A stretch of 5,549 nt of DNA, taken from Petrotoga sp. UBA5851 (lineage in GTDB: Bacteria > Thermotogota > Thermotogae > Petrotogales > Petrotogaceae). Shown here in pieces: positions 1 through 5,069 of the stretch. The stretch's first letter is position 1. Each line of letters starts with the position of its first letter. The stretch lies in contig DJGH01000072.1 in assembly GCA_002431635.1 (NCBI GenBank), positions 12,592 to 18,140 of the forward strand, written 5' to 3'. The notes below the pieces were generated by a model that was given only the letters and a program-made list of their open reading frames with translations, was not told the DNA's origin and searched no databases. The position numbers were made by a program, and so were the translations under genes.

Positions 1-658
1 TCCTAAGATAAGAGTTTGAACTGTAGTTAATCTGTATTGGCTGTGAAAAATCAGCTTTAAGATCCAGCTTATCAAAACTAACTATAGTATATTTCGCGAA
101 AGCATTCAGCAGATTTGCAATTGCTCCTTTAGTAAAGTTGCTGTCCCTGTCGTACTTTCTTATAAGACCTTCCAGACTATTTACAAAAAAGAAATCAAAA
201 ATATTACTGTTCCTGTACTTCAAAGCTTCAAAAAAAGATTCTATATCTTCTTTTTGGCTCTTTACAGATTGATTAAGTTTTTTGACAGTATTCTCATCAA
301 CTTTTATATAAAAATCTAGATTGGAGCTAAGCTCAAATTCTTTCAGAAAGCTGTTTGTCGAATCCTTAAGATCATCCTTTGATATGCTGAAAAGCTTATC
401 TTTAAATGTAAGCCCGTCTTCTGCCCTTATTATAAGAACCTTGTTCCTGTCATTAAGAACTCTCAGAAAATAAATCTTATCCCCATAAGAAAATGTATAC
501 GTTGATTTGGCCAGCTTCAATTCTGATGAAGAGTTCAGAGCATAGATATTATATACAGCAAATGCCCCAATCAATAAAACTGCTATAACCGCTACAAAAA
601 TTACCGTTTTAAGAAAGCTTCCACTTTTCCTTCCTCTTTTTACTTTAATCCTTGCCAC
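1..658 (-). CDS. Membrane-anchored extracellular protein, possibly a divergent LytR-CpsA-Psr (LCP) family member; 3' end outside window
   Basis: The frame is open from a GTG at 658 to the left edge, giving 219 codons with no stop. The GTG is supported by a GGAGG at 668-672 with a 9-base gap. The gene overlaps the end of yqeK by 14 bases, which suggests translational coupling. The N-terminus is strongly basic (ARIKVKRGRKSG), followed by one hydrophobic segment at about residues 17-39. This fits a type II signal anchor with the remainder outside the cell. The rest is soluble and Lys/Asp/Ser-rich. Residues 115-130, with FYIKVDENTVKKLN, resemble the 'YYVKVDFxGFxKLVDALGG' region of LCP phosphotransferases, and in many Clostridia an LCP gene follows yqeK. 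However, the Arg/Asp motifs expected earlier in an LCP domain are not evident, so the assignment rests mainly on position plus one weak motif. It could also be an unrelated anchored protein. The gene is certain; the family is not. Confidence 0.75.
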   Translation of the reverse strand, partial: MARIKVKRGRKSGSFLKTVIFVAVIAVLLIGAFAVYNIYALNSSSELKLAKSTYTFSYGDKIYFLRVLNDRNKVLIIRAEDGLTFKDKLFSISKDDLKDSTNSFLKEFELSSNLDFYIKVDENTVKKLNQSVKSQKEDIESFFEALKYRNSNIFDFFFVNSLEGLIRKYDRDSNFTKGAIANLLNAFAKYTIVSFDKLDLKADFSQPIQINYSSNSYLR

Positions 659-1238
659 TTTCCTGCACCTCCATAGCTATATGATTCCAGGCTTTAACTG
701 TATCTTTCAATAACATAAGATTATCTTTTACCGCATACTTCAGACTGCTTTTAAGAACAAGAAAATAACACAAATCCAAATCTGTAAATGAAGCCTTACG
801 AAGTTTTGCTATGCCCTTGTAGTCTCTGCCTGCCTCAAGGGCATCTGAAACAAAAAGTATCTTGCCAAGAGTATCAAACTTATAGTATCCGCTGGTATGG
901 TAGTAAACAGCCTCAAAAATACTTTTATTTATCTTAAATTTTTTTTTCAGAAATACGGCTGCCAACCTCCCGTGAAGAACATTAGGATTATGCTCTTCAT
1001 ATTTATCGTAGCTTAAAGAGTAGCCTCTGCACATCAAAAACACTTTATTCTGCGGTAACTCCCTGAAAAGATCATGTGCCAGACAAGCTACACTGACTTC
1101 ATCCTTATCGGCTCCCCAGATTTCTGCCATTTTCAATCCATATTTTTCAACTTCCATTATATGCTCATAGCGTTTCCTGCTTTTGATAAGCTTTTCCAAA
1201 TAATCATTTAAACTATCTTTTATATATAAAAAGTTCAG
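645..1238 (-). CDS. yqeK: YqeK-type HD-domain hydrolase (symmetrical Ap4A hydrolase family), probable CTG start
   Basis: YqeK proteins are HD-domain metallohydrolases that split diadenosine tetraphosphate symmetrically into two ADP in the cytoplasm. Counting from a CTG at 1238 (197 residues), the metal-site pattern is present: His26 in RYEHIMEV, His55-Asp56 in CLAHDLF, His89 in NVLHGRLA, the family hallmark YHTSG around His114, and Asp132 in FVSDALEAGRDY (usually VADxxEPxR). The first ATG/GTG/TTG is the TTG at 1199, giving 184 residues, but it has no Shine-Dalgarno sequence. A perfect AGGAGG at 1245-1250 lies 6 bases before the CTG. The 13 extra residues it adds (NFLYIKDSLNDY) match the helical N-terminal extension that YqeK proteins usually carry before the first His. 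An ATT at 1241 is a less well spaced alternative. The gene lies 12 bases after the DUF503 gene. The usual neighbour nadD is absent from this window. The family call is confident; the start is an inference. Confidence 0.88.
   Translation of the reverse strand: MNFLYIKDSLNDYLEKLIKSRKRYEHIMEVEKYGLKMAEIWGADKDEVSVACLAHDLFRELPQNKVFLMCRGYSLSYDKYEEHNPNVLHGRLAAVFLKKKFKINKSIFEAVYYHTSGYYKFDTLGKILFVSDALEAGRDYKGIAKLRKASFTDLDLCYFLVLKSSLKYAVKDNLMLLKDTVKAWNHIAMEVQESGKD
668..672 (-). promoter_or_regulatory. Ribosome binding site fixing the GTG start at 658
   Basis: On the minus strand GGAGG stands 9 bases before the GTG at 658, inside the last codons of yqeK. No ATG with comparable spacing exists in that frame, so this site decides the start of the membrane protein. 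Confidence 0.7.
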
Positions 1239-1244
1239 AATATT

Positions 1245-1250
1245 CCTCCT
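1245..1250 (-). promoter_or_regulatory. Perfect AGGAGG ribosome binding site of yqeK
   Basis: AGGAGG directly follows the TAA of the DUF503 gene on the minus strand. The in-frame codons after it are AAT, ATT and CTG. No ATG, GTG or in-frame TTG occurs until 1199, about 45 bases away. The site therefore argues for initiation at CTG 1238, or less likely ATT 1241. Confidence 0.75.
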
Positions 1251-1532
1251 TTAGAAAATCTCTACATCCTCAGAAACTACAAGTATCTGAAAATTTTTCT
1301 CTATATACTCTTCAATCTTTTGGGAAAGATCATATAAAAAGACTCTGGAATCACTCAAAGCAGAAACTCCAATAGAAATAAACTCCCTAGAATCATTACA
1401 GTCACTTTCTATTACTGCAACGTTATAATTTTCCTTTATGCGAGAAATTACTTTTTTTAAAATGCTTCGTTTTTCCTTTAAAGACTTCACTCCCGTACAC
1501 CTTAGAATTATTTCGCATTTAAGGCAGTGCAT
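1251..1532 (-). CDS. DUF503 (YlxP-like) small protein
   Basis: This 93-residue protein has the full length and layout of DUF503 proteins. The hallmark SLKEKRSILKKVISRIKENYNVAVIE spans residues 17-42, the GVSAL strand (usually GVAVVS) is at about 55-59, and the acidic C-terminal strand VSEDVEIF closes the fold. The family adopts a small alpha/beta ferredoxin-like fold. In Bacillus the homologue YlxP lies in the nusA-infB-rbfA operon, so a link to translation or ribosome maturation is suspected, but no biochemical function is established. Here it sits between an adenosyltransferase and yqeK instead. Its ATG follows the previous stop with no gap (TAAATG) and no Shine-Dalgarno is visible, so it probably depends on terminating ribosomes. 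Cys3, Cys6 and Cys12 form a CxxC-like N-terminal cluster that the family does not require. Confidence 0.88.
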   Translation of the reverse strand: MHCLKCEIILRCTGVKSLKEKRSILKKVISRIKENYNVAVIESDCNDSREFISIGVSALSDSRVFLYDLSQKIEEYIEKNFQILVVSEDVEIF

Positions 1533-2054
1533 TTATTTATGGATTATTTTATCTTTAAGATACTCTTCATAACGCGCAACTATAAATAAAAGATCCGATA
1601 ATCTGTTTATATACTGCCCAACCTGAACCGGAACAGCTTCGACCCTATTTAATGCTACTATGCGCCGTTCAGCCCTGCGGCAGACCGTCCTGCAGATGTC
1701 CAGTTTTGCCGATGCAAGAATAGAACCTGGTATGACAAAACCTTTCAGCTTGATTATCTCTTCATAATGGTGAACAAGATCCGTCAGTTTTTGAACATCC
1801 TCGTCACAAACCGGTTTAACATATAGAACATCCTTTGAGGCAAGCTGCCCGGCAACTCTGAAAAGATCTCTCTGAATGCTCAAAAGTATATCCTTGACTT
1901 CAGATGAATTGGCATAATATATTGCCTCACCTAAAAAAGAGTTCAGTTCATCAACCGTTCCATATGATTCTACCCTTATATCATCTTTAAAAACTCTTTC
2001 TCCGGACCATAAGCTTGTCTGTCCGGCATCGCCAGTCTTAGTGCTTATGCTCAT
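1533..2054 (-). CDS. PduO-type cob(I)yrinic acid a,c-diamide adenosyltransferase (ATP:cob(I)alamin adenosyltransferase)
   Basis: The enzyme transfers the 5'-deoxyadenosyl group of ATP to cob(I)alamin, making adenosylcobalamin in the cytoplasm. At 173 residues it is full length for a single-domain PduO/MMAB-type enzyme. The N-terminal ATP-binding signature TKTGDAGQTSL is at 5-15, followed by RVESYGTVDELNSFLG at 27-42. The core helix RTVCRRAERR lies at 122-131 and YINRLSDLLFIVAR at 148-161; these carry the conserved Arg and Asn residues of the active site. The usual PGG(S/T) turn reads PGSI (109-112), and the residue before ARTV is not the common His, so it is a somewhat divergent member. The ATG at 2054 is preceded by GAGGTGA and a good promoter, making it the first gene of a four-gene operon. 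The genes using adenosylcobalamin are not in the window. No cobalamin riboswitch fits in the very short leader. Confidence 0.95.
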   Translation of the reverse strand: MSISTKTGDAGQTSLWSGERVFKDDIRVESYGTVDELNSFLGEAIYYANSSEVKDILLSIQRDLFRVAGQLASKDVLYVKPVCDEDVQKLTDLVHHYEEIIKLKGFVIPGSILASAKLDICRTVCRRAERRIVALNRVEAVPVQVGQYINRLSDLLFIVARYEEYLKDKIIHK

Positions 2055-2058
2055 TCTA

Positions 2059-2065
2059 TCACCTC
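2059..2065 (-). promoter_or_regulatory. Ribosome binding site of the adenosyltransferase gene
   Basis: GAGGTGA on the minus strand, complementary to the 16S 3' end, lies 4 bases before the ATG at 2054. It starts at or just after the predicted transcription start, leaving almost no 5' untranslated sequence. Confidence 0.75.
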
Positions 2066-2071
2066 ATTAAT

Positions 2072-2099
2072 ATTATACCTTAAGAGGTTTATATTTCAA
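2072..2099 (-). promoter_or_regulatory. Sigma-A-type promoter of the adenosyltransferase-DUF503-yqeK operon
   Basis: On the minus strand TTGAAA (2099-2094) and a perfect TATAAT (2077-2072) are separated by 16 bases. An A-tract at 2118-2107 (eight A, G, three A) lies where an UP element would sit. The predicted transcription start is near 2065, only about 10 bases before the ATG at 2054, so the leader is essentially just the ribosome binding site GAGGTGA. Confidence 0.7.
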
Positions 2100-2148
2100 A
2101 GCAGCATTTCTTTTTTTTAAAGACCTTGCCATAAAGCTTTCAATATTT

Positions 2149-2178
2149 TTGGCTGTGATAATATTCTTATAGTATAAT
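2149..2178 (+). promoter_or_regulatory. Probable sigma-A-type promoter of the methyltransferase gene
   Basis: TTGGCT (2149-2154) and a perfect TATAAT (2173-2178) are 18 bases apart, with the predicted start near 2185. The -35 box has two mismatches to TTGACA. The promoter diverges from that of the adenosyltransferase operon, and the two do not overlap. The region is very AT-rich, so chance matches are likelier than elsewhere. Confidence 0.5.
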
Positions 2179-2207
2179 TAATACATATAAAAATATCTTT
2201 ATATCTT

Positions 2208-2217
2208 AAAGGTGAGG
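2208..2217 (+). promoter_or_regulatory. Ribosome binding site of the methyltransferase gene
   Basis: AAAGGTGAGG precedes the ATG at 2219. The AAGGTGA part is the likely pairing region with the 16S 3' end; the final GAGG lies too close to the start to be the main site. Confidence 0.6.
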
Positions 2218-2218
2218 T

Positions 2219-2830
2219 ATGAATAATCTTGTACTAGCTTTTCCTTTATATAACTATTTGAAATTTTGCAATGAAATTCATAATGAAAAAACTATCCTTG
2301 ATTGTGGTGCGGGTGGTTCTAATCCTCCTCTTTCATTATTCTACGAACATGGTTATAAAACTTATGGAATTGAAATTTGTAAAAAACAGTTGGAAAAGGC
2401 CAAAGCTTTTTGCAAAGAAAAAAATATGAACCTAAATATTATTTTGGGAGATATGTTAAAAATACCTTTTCCTGATAGTTTTTTTGGTTTTTTATTCTCA
2501 TATAACACATCCGTCCATATGAAAAAACAAGATTTTATAATCGCTTTATCCGAATTTCATAGAGTTTTAAAAGATGATGGATTATGCTACGTGAATTTTT
2601 TGAGCGAGAATTGCGATTCCTATGGGGAAGGAAAAAAGATAAGCGACGGTGAGTACATCAATATACAAAATAATGAAGAAATCCTTTATGTTCATTATAA
2701 AGACACCGAAATTGAAAGTTTTCTAAGTAAATTTGAAATCATTTATAAAGAAGAACGCACAGTCAAAAGAAAACAAAATGAAAAATATATTTCCTCGGGT
2801 TTTTACGAATACATCTTAGCAAAAAAGTAA
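2219..2830 (+). CDS. Class I SAM-dependent methyltransferase, substrate unknown
   Basis: This 203-residue protein has a Rossmann-fold methyltransferase core of the Methyltransf_11/25 type. Motif I, ILDCGAGGSNPP, which binds S-adenosylmethionine, is at 26-37. The acidic residue ending strand 2 is Glu52 in YGIEICKKQ. The motif around GDMLKIPFPDSFFGFLFS is at 77-94, the post-motif region FHRVLKDDGLCYVNFLS is at 113-129, and a C-terminal strand pair ends in FYEYILAKK. The short N-terminus before motif I (about 25 residues) leaves little room for a substrate domain, and nothing in the sequence shows the substrate. It is the only plus-strand gene, lies between two minus-strand operons, and has its own promoter. 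Its base composition is about 29% GC by hand count over 600 bases, far below its neighbours, suggesting horizontal acquisition. The fold is confident; the function is unknown. Confidence 0.9.
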   Translation: MNNLVLAFPLYNYLKFCNEIHNEKTILDCGAGGSNPPLSLFYEHGYKTYGIEICKKQLEKAKAFCKEKNMNLNIILGDMLKIPFPDSFFGFLFSYNTSVHMKKQDFIIALSEFHRVLKDDGLCYVNFLSENCDSYGEGKKISDGEYINIQNNEEILYVHYKDTEIESFLSKFEIIYKEERTVKRKQNEKYISSGFYEYILAKK

Positions 2831-2917
2831 TTGTATAAAAGCTTTTTTATGCCTCACACCAAATGCTCTTTATTATATAATACAAAATTAGTATAGCTTT
2901 TTAAAAGTTTCTGCACT

Positions 2918-2954
2918 AAAAAAACGGAGACCAGGGGTCTCCGTTCTATTTTTT
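2918..2954. terminator. Bidirectional rho-independent terminator between the methyltransferase and EF-G-like genes
   Basis: A hairpin with arms ACGGAGACC (2924-2932) and GGTCTCCGT (2936-2944) has a 3-base loop, and one more A-T pair (2923-2945) can extend it. On the minus strand it is followed by seven T (2924-2918, partly in the stem). It lies just past the EF-G-like stop codon at 2953. On the plus strand a T-rich tract with six T (2949-2954) follows, so it can also end the methyltransferase transcript. Confidence 0.9.
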
Positions 2955-5025
2955 ATTTCTGTTCGGCAGCCATTTCGGCTTGTCTTTCAGCAACAATTTT
3001 TTTCTGGATTTCAGGTGTTACTTCCATGTATTTTTCAAATTTCATGGAGAAATATCCTTTACCGCTGGTTATTGAACTCAGCCTGGGTGAAAAATCCAGC
3101 ATTTCGGCAAGAGGTATTTCAGCCATTATCTTATCCAGTCCTCTTCCAACGTTTTCCATTCCAAGCGGTCTGCCTCTCTTAGCTGTTACTTCTCCCATTG
3201 CATCCCCTGTATTGGCACTCGGAACAAATATATCTACCTTCATTATAGGTTCCAGGAGAACAGGATTTGCACTTTCAAGCGCTATTTTAAAGGCACTTCT
3301 GGCAGCAATCTGGAATGCAATATCTGACGAGTCTACATCATGATAAGAACCATCATATAGAATTACCTTTATATCAACGACAGGAAATGCTGCGAGTATT
3401 CCTTTCTTTATAGCTTCCAGTATTCCTTTGTCAACAGACGGTATATAGTTCTTCGGTATGACTCCTCCTACAATCTTGTCCTCAAATATATAGCCGGAAC
3501 CTCTTTCGAGCGGCTCTACCTCTATCTTGACATGACCGTACTGTCCATGACCGCCAGTCTGTTTTTTATGTTTATACTCCGCATTAGTTTTTCTTTTTAT
3601 CGTTTCTCTATAAGCTATCTTGGGTTTTCCTATTTCAAAATCCACTCCAAAGTTCTTTCTTAGCCTTTCTGTCATTACTTCAAGATGTATCGTGCCTATA
3701 CCACTTATAACTGTCTCACTGGTTTCTGGATCAAATTCCCATTTGAAAGTCGGATCAGATTCGGAAAGCTTTGAAAGGGCACCCGTAATTTTATCTATTT
3801 CATTTTTGGATTTTGGGGATATTGACTTTGATATCATAGGCTCAGGAAAATCAGGAACCTTTACAATGCCGTTCTGACCTGCTGATACTACTGTTTGCCC
3901 TATTTTACTGTTCTTAAGCTTTGGTATTACCACTACATCTCCCAGCGAGGCTTCTTCTATTTCTTCATTCTTATCAAATCTAGGAATGTAAAGATGCGAA
4001 AATTTTTCATTCGAATCCTCCTGAACTACATAGAACGAATCGGAAGCTTTGAGCGTACCGCTGAGTATCCTTAAATATGTAAGCTTACCTACAAAAGGAT
4101 CAACAGCATTCTTGATTATTAATCCTGTGAATTTATCTGAATTTTCAATCGTTTCACCATTCACATTGGAGTACTTTGAATTTTCTGGTGATACACCATA
4201 ATTCTTAAGAGAGAACATAAGCCTGTCTATTCCTGCATTATGCAAGGCCGAACCTATAAGAACGGGAACTACAGTCCCTTCACCGACAGCTTTTTTAAGG
4301 CACTTAATAAGTTCTTCAGTTGTAATTGCCTCTTCTCCGCCTTCAAAATACTTATTTAAAATATCCTCATCATTTTCCACAATATCTTCGATGGCCTGAT
4401 CATGGTACTTATCGTACCATGTCTGACTTTCAGGTGCCAAAGATGGCATTTCTGAGGCTTTCCCCGTGTTGACATCATATGTGAAAGACTTTTTAAGCAA
4501 TACATTCGTTATCCCCTTAAAGTTGTTTCCCTGTCCTATCGGAACTTGAACTGGAGTCAACTTCACACCATCCTGGAAAGCTTCTTTCAGATCCGAAATA
4601 ACTTTATCGTAGTCCGCTCCGTCTTTATCCATCTGGGATACGAATACAATAACAGGTTTATTCTGTTCTCTTGCCATCTGCCATATTCTTTCAGTTGATA
4701 CTTCGACTCCGGCAGTCCCATTTACTATTAATAAAATATTATCTGAAGCATTTATTGCAGTTTGAAGATCTCCTAAAAATTCCGTTGAACCGGGAGTATC
4801 AATAAAATACAATCGTGTATCTTCAAAATCGACAGTCGTAATATGATTGGAAAAACTTGCGGCTTTTTCTTTTTCAATGGGCTCCGAATCGAGATACCTC
4901 TGTCCGATTCTGTCCGCTCCCGAATAATAATTTTTAAGTACTGCATCAAGAAGTGTAGTCTTTCCGCTATTATGATGTCCAAATACTCCTACTATCCTTT
5001 TTTGAGCTGGTAAATATTTCCCCAT
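2953..5025 (-). CDS. EF-G-like translation GTPase (EF-G-2 / FusA2-type paralogue)
   Basis: This 690-residue protein has the five-domain plan of elongation factor G. Numbered from the ATG at 5025: G1 P-loop GHHNSGKT 16-23; G3 DTPGS 76-80; G4 position SQMD 130-133; G5 GSALHN 258-263; domain II about 300-395; domain III about 396-472 with SGIGTIHLEV; domain IV with KQTGGHGQYGHV 488-499 and the tip YDGSYHDVDSSD including His562; domain V with PLAEMLDFSPRLSSITSGKG. Canonical EF-G has DTPGH and NKMD; here they read DTPGS and SQMD, and switch I lacks RGIT. The G domain resembles Thermus EF-G-2 (FVGEIRGAL and AGVQVGTERAW match FLGDLQTAI and AGVEVSTERIW). It is thus probably an accessory paralogue rather than the housekeeping translocase, and not a TetM-type protection protein. 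A GTG at 5037 would add four residues, but it overlaps the GGAGG; the ATG at 5025 is correctly spaced. It follows the glycosidase gene by about 44 bases. Confidence 0.92.
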   Translation of the reverse strand: MGKYLPAQKRIVGVFGHHNSGKTTLLDAVLKNYYSGADRIGQRYLDSEPIEKEKAASFSNHITTVDFEDTRLYFIDTPGSTEFLGDLQTAINASDNILLIVNGTAGVEVSTERIWQMAREQNKPVIVFVSQMDKDGADYDKVISDLKEAFQDGVKLTPVQVPIGQGNNFKGITNVLLKKSFTYDVNTGKASEMPSLAPESQTWYDKYHDQAIEDIVENDEDILNKYFEGGEEAITTEELIKCLKKAVGEGTVVPVLIGSALHNAGIDRLMFSLKNYGVSPENSKYSNVNGETIENSDKFTGLIIKNAVDPFVGKLTYLRILSGTLKASDSFYVVQEDSNEKFSHLYIPRFDKNEEIEEASLGDVVVIPKLKNSKIGQTVVSAGQNGIVKVPDFPEPMISKSISPKSKNEIDKITGALSKLSESDPTFKWEFDPETSETVISGIGTIHLEVMTERLRKNFGVDFEIGKPKIAYRETIKRKTNAEYKHKKQTGGHGQYGHVKIEVEPLERGSGYIFEDKIVGGVIPKNYIPSVDKGILEAIKKGILAAFPVVDIKVILYDGSYHDVDSSDIAFQIAARSAFKIALESANPVLLEPIMKVDIFVPSANTGDAMGEVTAKRGRPLGMENVGRGLDKIMAEIPLAEMLDFSPRLSSITSGKGYFSMKFEKYMEVTPEIQKKIVAERQAEMAAEQK

Positions 5026-5034
5026 ATAAAGTGC

Positions 5035-5041
5035 CACCTCC
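5035..5041 (-). promoter_or_regulatory. Ribosome binding site that fixes the EF-G-like start at 5025
   Basis: GGAGGTG on the minus strand (5041-5035) contains the upstream GTG within itself, so that GTG cannot be the start served by this site. The ATG at 5025 lies 9 bases after it. Confidence 0.8.
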
Positions 5042-5069
5042 GTAGATTTTGGTAGATAATCATAGAGCG

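Noticed and set aside
2171..2184. Operator-like inverted repeat GTAT-AATTA-ATAC over the methyltransferase -10 box
   Set aside because: The arms are only four bases in an extremely AT-rich stretch and largely reproduce the TATAAT box, so chance is sufficient.
2055..2218. Cobalamin riboswitch upstream of the adenosyltransferase gene
   Set aside because: A cobalamin riboswitch needs about 200 bases of structured leader; the predicted leader is about 10 bases and the whole intergenic space is only 164 bases and very AT-rich, with no B12-box-like sequence seen.
2818..2848. Possible second terminator formed by AAAAAAG and CTTTTTT just after the methyltransferase
   Set aside because: The stem is almost all A-T, has a long loop, and includes the stop codon; the GC-rich hairpin at 2924-2944 is a far better terminator.
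2862..2900. Promoter-like TATAAT and AT-rich sequence in both orientations
   Set aside because: No suitable -35 box was found, and on the plus strand it would fire straight into the terminator; it reads as AT-rich spacer.
3026..3343. Plus-strand open frame of 105 codons
   Set aside because: It lies wholly inside domains IV-V of the EF-G-like gene on the other strand, has no recognisable domain, and is a low-complexity Ser/Leu/Ile translation typical of an antisense shadow.
3620..3877. Plus-strand open frame of 85 codons
   Set aside because: Antisense to the well-conserved domain III region of the EF-G-like gene, with no family match and no ribosome binding site of note.
4773..4982. Minus-strand open frame of 69 codons
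   Set aside because: Overlaps the G-domain coding region in another frame on the same strand; the EF-G frame has clear GTPase motifs there, so this is a shadow.
2953..5025. TetM/TetO-type tetracycline resistance protein
   Set aside because: The P-loop is GHHNSGKT rather than the AHVDAGKTT type, the domain V ending lacks the TetM-like C-terminal extension, and the G domain fits EF-G-2-type paralogues better.
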